A stretch of DNA of 64,000 nt, from positions 62,001-126,000 of the forward strand of contig CAWDTK010000030.1 in NCBI GenBank assembly GCA_963805255.1, given 5' to 3'. Positions 34,602 through 42,573 of this stretch are shown one piece after another. Source of the stretch: Bog-532 sp963805255. GTDB taxonomy: Bacteria; Actinomycetota; Actinomycetes; Streptosporangiales; Streptosporangiaceae. Position 1 is the stretch's first letter; every line of letters starts with the position of its first letter. The notes under the pieces are model-generated. The model worked only from the letters and a program-made list of their open reading frames with translations. It made no database searches and was not told the DNA's origin. A program made the position numbers and the translations under genes.

Positions 34602-35059
34602 ACCGCCTGATATTGTTCTCTGTGCAGTACCCGTCGAACATCGAGGACGTATACTGCCAACCGCGATCGGAATGAAATATCACCCCGGCCGGCGGCTTCC
34701 GGGCGGCAACGGCCATATCAAGGGCGGCGGTGACCAGGCTCGTCCGCATATGCGCGGCGACGGCCCAGCCAACGACTTTGCGTGAGTAAAGATCAATGAC
34801 GGTCGCGAGATAAGCCCACCCATCCCATGTCTTTATGTACGTAACGTCGCCGCACCACTTCGTATCGGGCAGGGCAGCGGTGAAGTCCCGGCCGACCAGG
34901 TCCGGGGCCGGGACCGGGCGATCCCCGCCGATCGTGGTCCGCCGCCAGGCCCGCGGATGGCGCCCGCGCAGGCCAGCGGCCTGCATCAGCCGGTGAACAC
35001 GCTTGTGCGACACCAGGTGGCCCAGCGCCGCCAGGCCCGCCCGCATTCGGCGCACGCCA
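34602..35059 (-). pseudogene. IS3 element c OrfB, middle piece
   Basis: It reads GVRRMRAGLAALGHLVSHKR, then CGDVTYIKTWDGWAYL with the first catalytic Asp and FHSDRGWQYTSSMF with the second. It ends NNIRRSLG at the IS66 insertion. At the other end it joins the N-terminal piece across the IS4 element (ARGNP then GVRRMR). Confidence 0.88.
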
Positions 35060-35069
35060 GGATTGCCCC

Positions 35070-37172
35070 CAACGCCATTGACTTAAGGGGTTTGGCCGGT
35101 GAACTGGGATGTTACGTGTGCGGCCTGCGTCAGCCCGTGGTGGCGGTGTCCCGCGCTTGTCCGGCGTGTCGCGGGCGTAGATCGGCTGGAATGAGCGGCG
35201 GCTCCTGGTATGAGGACTGATGTCTGAAGTCAGTTCTAGCCCAGGAGCCGTGCATGGAGTTCTACCCGACTTTGCCTGCTGACGCCAGCCCAGTGGCCGG
35301 TGGCATGGATGCTCGCGGCGTGAGGCCGGGGATCGTCGCGGTGCGGCCCGCTGACCTGCGCCGTCCCGGCCGGGGCGGGGTGTCGGCTTTGCTGCCCGGC
35401 CCGGCGGGCCGGCCGGTGACTTCAGGTGAGGATCTGGTGTTCTGCCATCAGGTGACGGTCGCGCCAGCGGTGGTGCGGCGCAGCGGCGATGTGCAGGCCG
35501 GCGGCTGGCTCCCCGGTCACGTCACCCTCGGCCTGCTTGAGGCATACCTGCCGGCTGGGGAGATCGAGGAGCTGGTGGAGGATTTCGGCTGCGCAGAGGA
35601 ACGGCAGCGGCTGCTGCCGGCCGCGATGACGGTCCGGCTGCTGGTGGCGATGACCTTGATGCCGGACGCGCCGGTGCCGGAGGTGACCTTGCGGGTGGCC
35701 GGGCTGCTGGCGTGCCTGCCGTGGGCGCGGCCCTGGCACGTGCCGGGTACCGAGGCGGTCACCCGCCGCCTGGACATGATCCCCGCGGAGCTGTCCGGGG
35801 CGCTGTTCTGGCTGGTCGCCGGGCCGATCGCCGATCCGGGTGCGCCGGGGATGCGGTGGCGGGGGCTGCTGCTATGCGCCCTGGACGGGTTCCAGGTCCG
35901 GGTCCCGGACACCAAGGCGAACCGGAAGTATTTCGGCTCGTCCGGCACCGCGGATAACTCGTCGCCGTTTCCCCAGGTCCGGGCCGTCATACTCACTGCC
36001 GCACGGGCCAAGGCCACCCTCGGCATGGAGTTCGGCCCCTCCTGCGACGGGGAGCAGACCCTGACCCGGCGGCTGGCCAGATCCCGTCCCGGGATCTTCG
36101 CGGCGGGCCGGCTGATCCTGATGGACCGCAATTTCCCGGGATTCGCCCTGATCAAGGCGATCCGCGCCCAGGGCGCGCACCTGCTGATGCGGATGAAGTC
36201 CGATATCGTCCTGCCGCTGCTCAAGGCACTGCCGGACGGCTCGTATGAGTCCTTCCTGTCCGACGGCGCCGACCGCATCCCGGTCCGCGTCGTGGAATAC
36301 GACGTGAAAGTCCCCGGCCCGGGCGGCGCCGGGGACGAGCTGTACGCTCTGGCCACCACGCTGACGGACTGGCAGGCATACCCCGCCGCGGAACTGGCCG
36401 CCTGCTACCCGGACCGGTGGGCCGCGGTGGAAACCGTCATCGGCGAGGACAAGTCCGCGATCACCGGCGCGGGCCCCTCCCGCGGCCCGATCCTGCGCTC
36501 GTCGTCCCCGCACCAGGTCACCCAGGAGATGTGGGCCTGGATCACCGCCACCCAGCTGGTCCGCATCCACGGCTGCCACGCCATCCAGGCCGGCACGGCC
36601 GCCCAGCTCACCGCCGCTCCCGGCAGCGAGCCGAAGGCGCCGGCCACGCCCGCCCGGGTGTCGTTCACGACCGCCCGCCGCGAGGCCGTCCGCTCGATGA
36701 CCCAGACCCTGGCGCCCGCGACTGCCCCCGCCTCAGTGCTCGCTGCCGCCGCCGCGCTGGCCAGCTCCCGGATCCTCGCCGCCCTGCTGCCCGTCCGGCC
36801 GCCCCGCCACCGCGAACGGTGCACCAAGGGCCGCCAGCAGTTCCCGTCCTCGCCGGCCACCGGGCGGGTATCCGCCAGCACCGGCGAGGCCACCATCACC
36901 ATCTACCCCGCCGGGCAGATCATCTACGCCGGCGCCCGCACCGCTCCTGCAGCCAGCCCGGCCTCCGGCGACACTTCCTAACCCGGTCATCCTGCATAAA
37001 CGACCCGGAAGGAGAAACCCCGTCCCGGCCCGTGGAACCGGCGCCCCCCCCGGAGCGACATCCGGGCTACTGTCATGCCCACCGCCACAGCAAAACGCCC
37101 AGGAAAACCCATACGGGCATACACGGCCGATACAACCCATAGAACACCTAACACCTAAAAGCGATGGCGTTG
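35070..37172 (+). mobile_element. IS4-family element nested in IS3 element c
   Basis: The 2103-bp element has inverted repeats beginning CAACGCCATTGACTTAAG (left) and CAACGCCATCGCTTTTAG (right, complement). It is flanked by the 10-bp duplication GGATTGCCCC (35060-35069 and 37173-37182), a length typical of IS4. The single transposase gene reads on the plus strand, opposite to its host element. Confidence 0.92.
35254..36981 (+). CDS. IS4-family transposase
   Basis: The 575-residue protein has an N-terminal IS4 domain (VTLGLLEAYLPAGEIEELVE, then RLLPAAMTVRLLVAMTL). The DDE core has Asp in LCALDGFQVRVPDT, Asp in LILMDRNFPGFALI and Glu in HQVTQEMWAWITATQLVR. The start at 35254 sits behind CCCAGGAGCCGTGC. 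A long Ala/Pro-rich tail (about residues 440-575) is unusual but the frame is intact. Confidence 0.9.
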   Translation: MEFYPTLPADASPVAGGMDARGVRPGIVAVRPADLRRPGRGGVSALLPGPAGRPVTSGEDLVFCHQVTVAPAVVRRSGDVQAGGWLPGHVTLGLLEAYLPAGEIEELVEDFGCAEERQRLLPAAMTVRLLVAMTLMPDAPVPEVTLRVAGLLACLPWARPWHVPGTEAVTRRLDMIPAELSGALFWLVAGPIADPGAPGMRWRGLLLCALDGFQVRVPDTKANRKYFGSSGTADNSSPFPQVRAVILTAARAKATLGMEFGPSCDGEQTLTRRLARSRPGIFAAGRLILMDRNFPGFALIKAIRAQGAHLLMRMKSDIVLPLLKALPDGSYESFLSDGADRIPVRVVEYDVKVPGPGGAGDELYALATTLTDWQAYPAAELAACYPDRWAAVETVIGEDKSAITGAGPSRGPILRSSSPHQVTQEMWAWITATQLVRIHGCHAIQAGTAAQLTAAPGSEPKAPATPARVSFTTARREAVRSMTQTLAPATAPASVLAAAAALASSRILAALLPVRPPRHRERCTKGRQQFPSSPATGRVSASTGEATITIYPAGQIIYAGARTAPAASPASGDTS

Positions 37173-37362
37173 GGATTGCCCCGCGCCTCCTCATGCACCT
37201 TTTTCATCACCGCGATAAGCGCGGAATCGTCCTCCGACCGCTGGGACGGCCCCGCGCCCCGCCAGGCGTAATAGCCGGAACGTGAAACTTCAAGCCAGGC
37301 GCACATGAATGACACCGGGTAATCGCCCGAATCAGCCCAGCCCGCGATAGCAGCGAATCTTA
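37173..37362 (-). pseudogene. IS3 element c OrfB, N-terminal piece
   Basis: The minus frame, in a different phase from OrfA, reads VRFAAIAGWADSGDYPVSFM, then CAWLEVSRSGYYAWRG and VMKKVHEEARGNP, where the IS4 element interrupts it. It overlaps the end of OrfA, consistent with frameshift expression of the original transposase. Confidence 0.82.
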
Positions 37363-37680
37363 CTGACTGCCTTTCGCGAACCAGGTCGCTACTTTTTTTG
37401 CGAACTCCACCTGCATCCGCAGCTCGGCGATCGTCGACTTATCGTCCCTGGACTCAGCCCGCAGCCGGACCAGCTCGGCCCGCTCGGACTCGCCCAGCGG
37501 CGTATCCGGTGACTTCCCGGACTCCGCGGCATCTCGTGCCACTTTCACCCACTTGCCAAGAGTCATCTCATGGACGCCGATGTTACGGGCGACCTCAGCA
37601 ACCGGGCGGCCGCCGTCAATGACGAAAGCTACCGACTGCGCCTTGTACTCCGGCGTAAATGAGCGGCGTGTCGAACCCAT
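37360..37680 (-). CDS. IS3 element c OrfA
   Basis: About 106 residues from ATG 37680: MGSTRRSFTPEYKAQSVAFV, then the helix-turn-helix RPVAEVARNIGVHEMTLGKW and a coiled coil (RLRAESRDDKSTIAELRMQ). The frame is complete but its OrfB partner is in three pieces, so it is orphaned. Confidence 0.85.
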   Translation of the reverse strand: MGSTRRSFTPEYKAQSVAFVIDGGRPVAEVARNIGVHEMTLGKWVKVARDAAESGKSPDTPLGESERAELVRLRAESRDDKSTIAELRMQVEFAKKVATWFAKGSQ

Positions 37681-37745
37681 TTCTCGCTCTCCCGACAAAT
37701 CGGGCAGCTAAGCCGGGTGTCCACCGAAGCGGGTACGGTCCATTC

Positions 37746-38387
37746 TTCAAGTGGCACGCCACCGAGGACCCCGGCGAGCAGCGCCCAAACCCGATGGCCA
37801 GCCTCAAGCCGCCGAAGATTGGCGACAAGCTTGTTCCCGTCTTCGCCGACGACGAACTGGCCGCGCTGCTGGGCACCTGCAAGGGCGGTGGCTTCCAGAA
37901 CCGCCGCGACTACGCCATCATCTCGGTGTTCAAGGACACCGGCGCCCGGCTGTCCGAGCTGGCCGGGCTCACGACGGACGACATCTCCCCGCGCGACCGC
38001 GAGGCAGTCGTCACAGGCAAGGGCGACAAGCAGCGCACGATCAGGTTCACCTACGACACGGCCCGTGCGCTCGACCGCTACCAGCGCGAGCGCGCCAAGC
38101 ACAAAATGGCCCGGGTGAGCGCGCTGTGGCTGGGAGTGCGCGGCGGCCCGATGACGGCCAGCGGCGTCTACCAGATGATCGAGCGGCGTGGCCGGGACGC
38201 TGGCGTCGAGGTCAACCCGCACAAGTTCCGGCACACCTTCAGCCATGTCTTCCTCGACCGGGGCGGCGCCGAAGGTGACCTCATGGAGCTGAACGGGTGG
38301 TCCAGCCCGCAAATGCTCGCCCGGTACGGCCGCAGCGCCCGCAGCGCGCGAGCACGCCGTCATTACAACGACGTCATGGGGGCCTGA
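37746..38387 (+). pseudogene. int: Tyrosine integrase, C-terminal part (continuation of 32357-32656)
   Basis: It resumes FKWHATEDPGEQRPNPM and carries the full catalytic set: Arg in DTGARLSELAGLT, Lys in GKGDKQRT, HxxR in NPHKFRHTF, Trp in NGWSSPQ and nucleophile Tyr in MLARYGRSA. The stop is at 38387. Because all catalytic residues remain, only the IS insertion inactivates this integrase. Confidence 0.9.
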
Positions 38388-38391
38388 CGCG

Positions 38392-38480
38392 ATGATCGGC
38401 ACCGACAAGGCGGCCAGGTGGTCAACCGCCGCTGCCGTTATCAGCGCGGCCGTGGTCGCGGCAATCGTATGAGCACGCTT
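38392..38480 (+). pseudogene. SpdB/DUF2637-like fragment 1
   Basis: ATG 38392 gives MIGTDKAARWSTAAAVISAA and VVAAIV then a stop. One base further the sequence YEHAYAL follows, the expected continuation of the DUF2637 membrane segment. SpdB-type proteins act in intramycelial spread of Streptomyces conjugative plasmids and integrative elements. The gene is frameshifted and truncated after about 30 codons. Confidence 0.55.
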
Positions 38481-38941
38481 ACGCTCTAGCCTAGGGCGTG
38501 GTCTGATCGACGCCGCAGTGGGAACGTGGAGGGCGGTGGCATTGGTGGCTTCTACGAACTGCTCATGATGATCATTCGCGGGACTCAGGAGACCACGGGC
38601 ACCGCCTCTCCCGAGACAGAGCAAGCAGCGGCACGGATGCCGCATGCACTAACAGGCTCAGGCCGCCGAGGAGTTCGCCGACGACGGTTATGGCCGGACG
38701 CCTGCCATCGATTCGCGTTGTACGCGCGAAACTCCACTTGGGACAGCCGCGCGCCCAGTTGGTGCGCGCGTACCTCGCCACGCTTGCAACAGGCTAGGCC
38801 AGAGCCGGGGACGTGCAAGCGTCCCTGGCAAACCTAGACATACATCTCCAAAGGGTTTGTGTCCGGGGTCCGAGTCGAACCAATTGCACATGCTGGTGTT
38901 ATGGTCCTGACCAGGTCTTTTGTGCCCGGTAGTGCTCGGTG
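38481..38941. other. Eroded stretch between two SpdB-like fragments
   Basis: No complete gene. A phrase CTCATGATGATCAT (38561-38574) recurs at 39178-39191, suggesting that this stretch and the one after fragment 2 are diverged duplicates of the same region. Confidence 0.35.
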
Positions 38942-39184
38942 ATGGCGGCTGATCGGGTTATCAGGTGGACGACCGCAGGGCTGTGGTCGGCGTTGCGGCG
39001 GTCGGTCGCGTCCTACGAGCATGCCTGCGCTCTGGTGCGGGCGCATGGTGAGGCGGGCTGGACGGGACGGCTGGTGCCGCTGACGGTGGACGGGCTGATC
39101 TATGCGAGTTCGATGGTGATGCTCGACTCGGCGCGCCGGAAGGTGCCGGTGCCCGCGCTGTCTTCTCGTACGAGATGCTCATGA
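38942..39184 (+). pseudogene. SpdB/DUF2637-like fragment 2
   Basis: ATG 38942 gives MAADRVIRWTTAG, then ASYEHACALVRAHGEAGWTG and LVPLTVDGLIYASSMVMLDS, clear DUF2637 sequence with two membrane segments. The piece between (LWSALRRSV) reads AVVGVAAV in the next frame, so two compensating indels occurred. The C-terminal half is gone after VPVPALSS. Confidence 0.72.
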
Positions 39185-39529
39185 TGATCATCCGCTCCGC
39201 CCAGGTACCGGCAGGCGCGGCTACAGGGCAACAGATCAGGGTGATTGGTATGCCCCGCTGCGGTCGCCGATCCTCACATGCCGATCTGAGTATGCCCATA
39301 ACCTTGACCGGATGCTGCCGTATATCTCGCGGGTTTAAGTCTCGCTGGAATGCAGTCCCTAGCTGCTCCAGCTGATTGCTGATGATTTCGGGTATCTCCG
39401 CCGGTAGTGATGGCGACACGCAAGTGGATGCGGTGGAGGCACGAGCGCTGGCCGCACGCCCGGGGCAGGCCCGGGAGTGGTGACGAACACTAGGGCGACG
39501 AGGTGCCAGCCGTTGTGCGCGGCGGTACG
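39185..39529. other. Eroded stretch
   Basis: No gene recognised. A minus-strand open frame continues from the fragment at 39530-39827 but has no conserved phrase here. Confidence 0.35.
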
Positions 39530-39827
39530 GGTCGCGCCAGCCGCGCGCCATCTCCCGGTCAGCCGCGGTCAGATCCGGCCAGCTGGCCAGGAACTGGTCC
39601 AGCACAGTCTTGCCGTTCGGCACGCGGTGCTGAAGCGCGAAACGGTCGAGGAGGCCGATCGCTTCGCCCTCGTCCAGCACCGGCTCGGGACCGGCGCCCT
39701 CCAGCATGAACCGCTCCAGATGCCGTTCGAACCGCAGGCTGCACGCGACGTCGACCAGGTGCCGCTTCAGTTCCGCGCTGCGCTCGATGAGGAAAGCGAG
39801 CGACGGCGCGTCGCTACCCTGGTTCAT
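39530..39827 (-). pseudogene. Conserved actinobacterial unknown, N-terminal fragment
   Basis: From ATG 39827 the protein reads MNQGSDAPSLAFLIERSAEL and LDRFALQHRVPNGKTVLDQF, then LTAADREMARGWRD, a pattern I recall from actinobacterial proteins of unknown function. After GWRD the sequence becomes unrelated and low quality. The start lies 15 bases after the stop of the pRiA4b-type gene, so it was the second gene of that operon. Confidence 0.5.
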
Positions 39828-39842
39828 GGCCGGTAGTGCCGT

Positions 39843-41540
39843 TCACTCCTCCCACTCCTCCGCCCCGCCCGGTGCGTCCAGCTTGAGGTTGACATCGGCC
39901 AGGTTGAACGGCTCGGGTTCGGCGGGGTCGTCCTCGGACCAGTACTCGACCGGAGAGTTGCCTTTGTACTGCACGCAGACCGGGTAGTCCTGGCCAGGGT
40001 CGCGCGGCACCATCTTCTCCAGCGTGATCTCGTGTTCCCAGCAGGCCCCGAGGTCATAGGTGTACCCGATCTTGCCGCCTGGCGTCAGGACGTCCCTGAC
40101 CCGGACTGCCTCTTCGTCCCCGGTCCGCTCGAGGTCCGTGAACCGGTCGGTGTACTGCTTCTTCCCCACCTGGAACAGGTGCAGGTGGTCGCCGTCCCAG
40201 CCGAACAGCACCTGGATCACCTCGTGCAGGTCGGCCAGGGCGGCGGTGACCGGCAGCCGGACCCGCCGCCAGATCGGCGGCCGGAAGCCAGACAGCGAGA
40301 CCTTCAGCTCGCCCACCTGGTCGATGCTGCGCGGCGCGCCGGAGACAGCGAACTCAGCTACCGCCCGAGTCAGCGCCCCGGCATCCGGGTGGCTGGTAGC
40401 CCGCACCGCCGCGAGGCGATCATCCAGGTCCGTCCCCGGCATGCTCTCCCAGACGCGGCTGAGCGCCTCATCGGGCCCCTTGTCCTCCAGCGCGGCCGCG
40501 GCATCCTCCACGGCCAGCCACTGCCAGTCCGCGTCGCTCGGCTCCGGGCCCTGGTCCCATCCGGCCAGCACGGCGCGGGCGTGCGGGCCTATGCGGGGTG
40601 CCGCCGCCATTTCGCGCCAGGCGGGAAGCGCGTCTTCACCGAGCCTCTCCACCACGCCGACCGCCGCAACGCGCAGCAGCGGCGACATCCCCTCGGCTGC
40701 GGTCAGGACCTCCCGCGCGGCTCCGGCGGGCTCGCGTTCGGCCAGCCATCCCCACGCGACATGGCCCCGCTGTTCCTCGTCGCTGAACTGGGCGGCCTGC
40801 GCGATCATCTCGCTGGCCGCCAGGCCCGGATCGGCCAGGCCAGCCAGGCCGTCCGCCAGATGCCCGGCCGCCCATCGGCCCAGGGGGGTGATCACCGGCT
40901 TGCCGGGATCGCCGACCACCGCGCCGAACCCGGCCAGCAGCGCGACAAGCCCGGCCAGCGGCTTCCCGGTTTCCAGGTCGTAATACCTGTCGGCCGCGTG
41001 CAATGGCTCCCAGGACGACTTGTCGTACCGGTCACACAGGTCATGCAGCGCCGCGTGCACCGGCCGCCACAAGCCGTCTGCGCGCGGCACGCCATCCTCG
41101 CCAAGCACCGCGAGCAGTGCCAGCGACAGCAGCCGCACGCTGTCCTCGTCCTGCGGGTAGGACTCCGCCGCGCACAGCGCGCGCAGGGCCGTCAGCCATC
41201 CGGCCAGCAGGTCCGCATCGCCGGGCGGCCAGCACTCCAGCGCCGGACTGGCAGTGCCCCACCCGTCGCCGACCTGCAGCAGGCCCGTCGCGACCGCGGC
41301 GCACCAGGGCCGGTGCAGCGCCGGGATGTCGGCCATCGTGCGCAGCCGCGGCGGCACGTCCACACCGATAGCCGCACCTGCCGCTGGCACGTCGGCCTTG
41401 CGCAGCACCCGCCCGGCTGTCACCGGATGGCGGCTCGTCCCGATCCAGCGGGCCAGCGTGACGGCATGACCCATGACCGAGCATTCCCGCGCCAGCCGCG
41501 CGGCATCACGAAGATCATCCCCGGAAACCGCTATATCCAC
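39843..41540 (-). CDS. pRiA4b ORF-3-like protein with a large N-terminal helical domain
   Basis: The 565-residue protein ends in a plasmid pRiA4b ORF-3 domain (PF07929, about residues 405-560). Landmarks are LKVSLSGFRPPIWRRVRLPV, LHEVIQVLFGWDGDHLHLFQ and YDLGACWEHEITLEKM. The first 400 residues are Ala/Leu-rich helices that may form repeats and carry no family I recognise. The pRiA4b domain occurs on plasmids and integrative elements with unknown function. Its operon partner downstream is truncated. Confidence 0.75.
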   Translation of the reverse strand: MDIAVSGDDLRDAARLARECSVMGHAVTLARWIGTSRHPVTAGRVLRKADVPAAGAAIGVDVPPRLRTMADIPALHRPWCAAVATGLLQVGDGWGTASPALECWPPGDADLLAGWLTALRALCAAESYPQDEDSVRLLSLALLAVLGEDGVPRADGLWRPVHAALHDLCDRYDKSSWEPLHAADRYYDLETGKPLAGLVALLAGFGAVVGDPGKPVITPLGRWAAGHLADGLAGLADPGLAASEMIAQAAQFSDEEQRGHVAWGWLAEREPAGAAREVLTAAEGMSPLLRVAAVGVVERLGEDALPAWREMAAAPRIGPHARAVLAGWDQGPEPSDADWQWLAVEDAAAALEDKGPDEALSRVWESMPGTDLDDRLAAVRATSHPDAGALTRAVAEFAVSGAPRSIDQVGELKVSLSGFRPPIWRRVRLPVTAALADLHEVIQVLFGWDGDHLHLFQVGKKQYTDRFTDLERTGDEEAVRVRDVLTPGGKIGYTYDLGACWEHEITLEKMVPRDPGQDYPVCVQYKGNSPVEYWSEDDPAEPEPFNLADVNLKLDAPGGAEEWEE

Positions 41541-41933
41541 ATCGAGACCCTACTGCCCCGCGCATGCCGGGAACACGCTCTATGGGCCAGGAGGTCAGGA
41601 CTCGGCACTTAAGAATTCATTCGCCACTGCGTGGCGCTGCCGTGGGATGCGACAACTGGGTCCCCTCCCGCGCGTCGGCGGGTGCGGGTCACAGGTGGCT
41701 GGGGTCTTTCTCGTGATCGGGCAGCGGCCGGCGGGGCGGAAGGTGCACGGTGGTGCTCGCGTGCCGCTCGTCGCCCAGCCCTCGCCACCGCACCGGCCAG
41801 GGTCTGCTGCCGCGCGCCCAGCGGGGACTCAGTTGTCGCGTCAGGCGCTTTCCGTGTGAACCATAATTGAGACCAGACACGAAGAGTTACCACGCTCACG
41901 CGTGGAAGACCGCGACATAATGCCTGGTCAGCA
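41541..41933. other. Gene-free stretch ending at the tRNA-Ser(GGA) 3' end
   Basis: No supported gene or structure. The bases just before the tRNA end (TGCCTGGTCAG) resemble those before attachment core A (14249-14259), a hint that both mark the same original junction. Confidence 0.4.
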
Positions 41934-41990
41934 TGGCGGAGGATGCGAGATTCGAACTCGCGAGGGGTTGCCCCCAACACGCTTTCCAAG
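41934..41990. other. Attachment-site core C inside tRNA-Ser(GGA)
   Basis: This 57-bp 3' half of the intact tRNA is the reference for cores A and B. Integration here rebuilds the tRNA while the element lies toward lower coordinates. Confidence 0.82.
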
Positions 41991-42021
41991 CGTGCGCCAT
42001 AGGCCACTAGGCGAATCCTCC
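41937..42021 (-). tRNA. tRNA-Ser(GGA)
   Basis: The minus strand reads acceptor GGAGGAT, a D arm, anticodon stem CACGC with loop TTGGAAA (anticodon GGA), a long variable arm (TTGGGGGCAACCCC) and a T arm GCGAGTTCGAATCTCGC. It closes with ATCCTCC and discriminator G. CCA follows at 41936-41934. It is the integration target of the island. Confidence 0.96.
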
Positions 42022-42108
42022 GCCGGCAAGTTTACCGTGACGCCGAGCACGGTCGCGCAGCTGTGGATCAGCCCAGCCCGAGCGGCGTCAGCCCTGCCCG
42101 TGCCCGCC

Positions 42109-42279
42109 TCAGCGGAGCCCGAGCCGCGCCTTGGCGGTCGTCCAGTGCGCCGCGATCGCCTGCTGCGCGGCAGCCAGCGAGACGCGGCCGGAACACACGG
42201 CGGTCACCGGGATTTGCCTGCCACCAACGAGCGCGAGGCGGCGGGCCAGGGTGGCAGCGCAGAATGACCGTTGTTTCAC
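42109..42279 (-). CDS. Small unrecognised ORF
   Basis: A 56-residue frame from GTG 42279 reads FCAATLARRLALVGGRQIPV, then TAVCSGRVSLAAAQQAIAAH. The phrase looks like the C-terminal end of a larger actinobacterial protein rather than a complete gene. No good ribosome site; three GGTGAAA-like repeats lie just upstream. It is probably a remnant. Confidence 0.3.
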   Translation of the reverse strand: MKQRSFCAATLARRLALVGGRQIPVTAVCSGRVSLAAAQQAIAAHWTTAKARLGLR

Positions 42280-42435
42280 CGTCACTTCGTAAGTTTCACC
42301 GTCAGTTTCTTCCGTGTCTGGAATGTGACGCTCAGCTAGAGCCGGTGGTGTATACGAAACGGGAGGAGGCTGCCGGCGAGGCGGATTCGCGCGGACGGGC
42401 GACGGTGGTCCGGGGCGTGGCTAGACTGTCCCGAG

Positions 42436-42521
42436 GTCCCCCGCGCGGCGTGCATCCTGCCAACCCCCCCAGGGCCGGAAGGCAGCAAGGGTACGCGGGC
42501 TCTGACGGGTGCGCGGGGGAC
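42436..42521 (+). ncRNA. ffs: Small signal recognition particle RNA (4.5S type)
   Basis: A hairpin of about 86 nt has ends GTCCCCCGCGC and GCGCGGGGGAC that pair exactly. The apex carries the conserved Ffh-binding sequence GGCCGGAAGGCAGCA, with CTGCC on the opposite side. Its position directly before dnaX is the usual actinobacterial arrangement. The exact transcript ends may extend a few bases either way. Confidence 0.93.
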
Positions 42522-42573
42522 CCTTCCGTCCCTGGGACGTTCACGGGAAACCCGGCCTGGCGAGGATGGAGTC

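Larger units (their letters stand above)
32657..37742 (-). mobile_element. IS3-family element c carrying nested IS66 and IS4 elements
   Basis: Ends are imperfect inverted repeats starting TGGA and sharing CCCGCTT...TGGACACC (left 32657-32684, right complement 37715-37742). A TTC target duplication flanks it (32654-32656 and 37743-37745). Without the two nested elements and their duplications it is about 1294 bp. It sits in the element integrase gene. Confidence 0.9.

Noticed and set aside
41600..42007. Minus-strand open frame through the tRNA-Ser(GGA)
   Set aside because: It reads through a real tRNA and has no protein resemblance.
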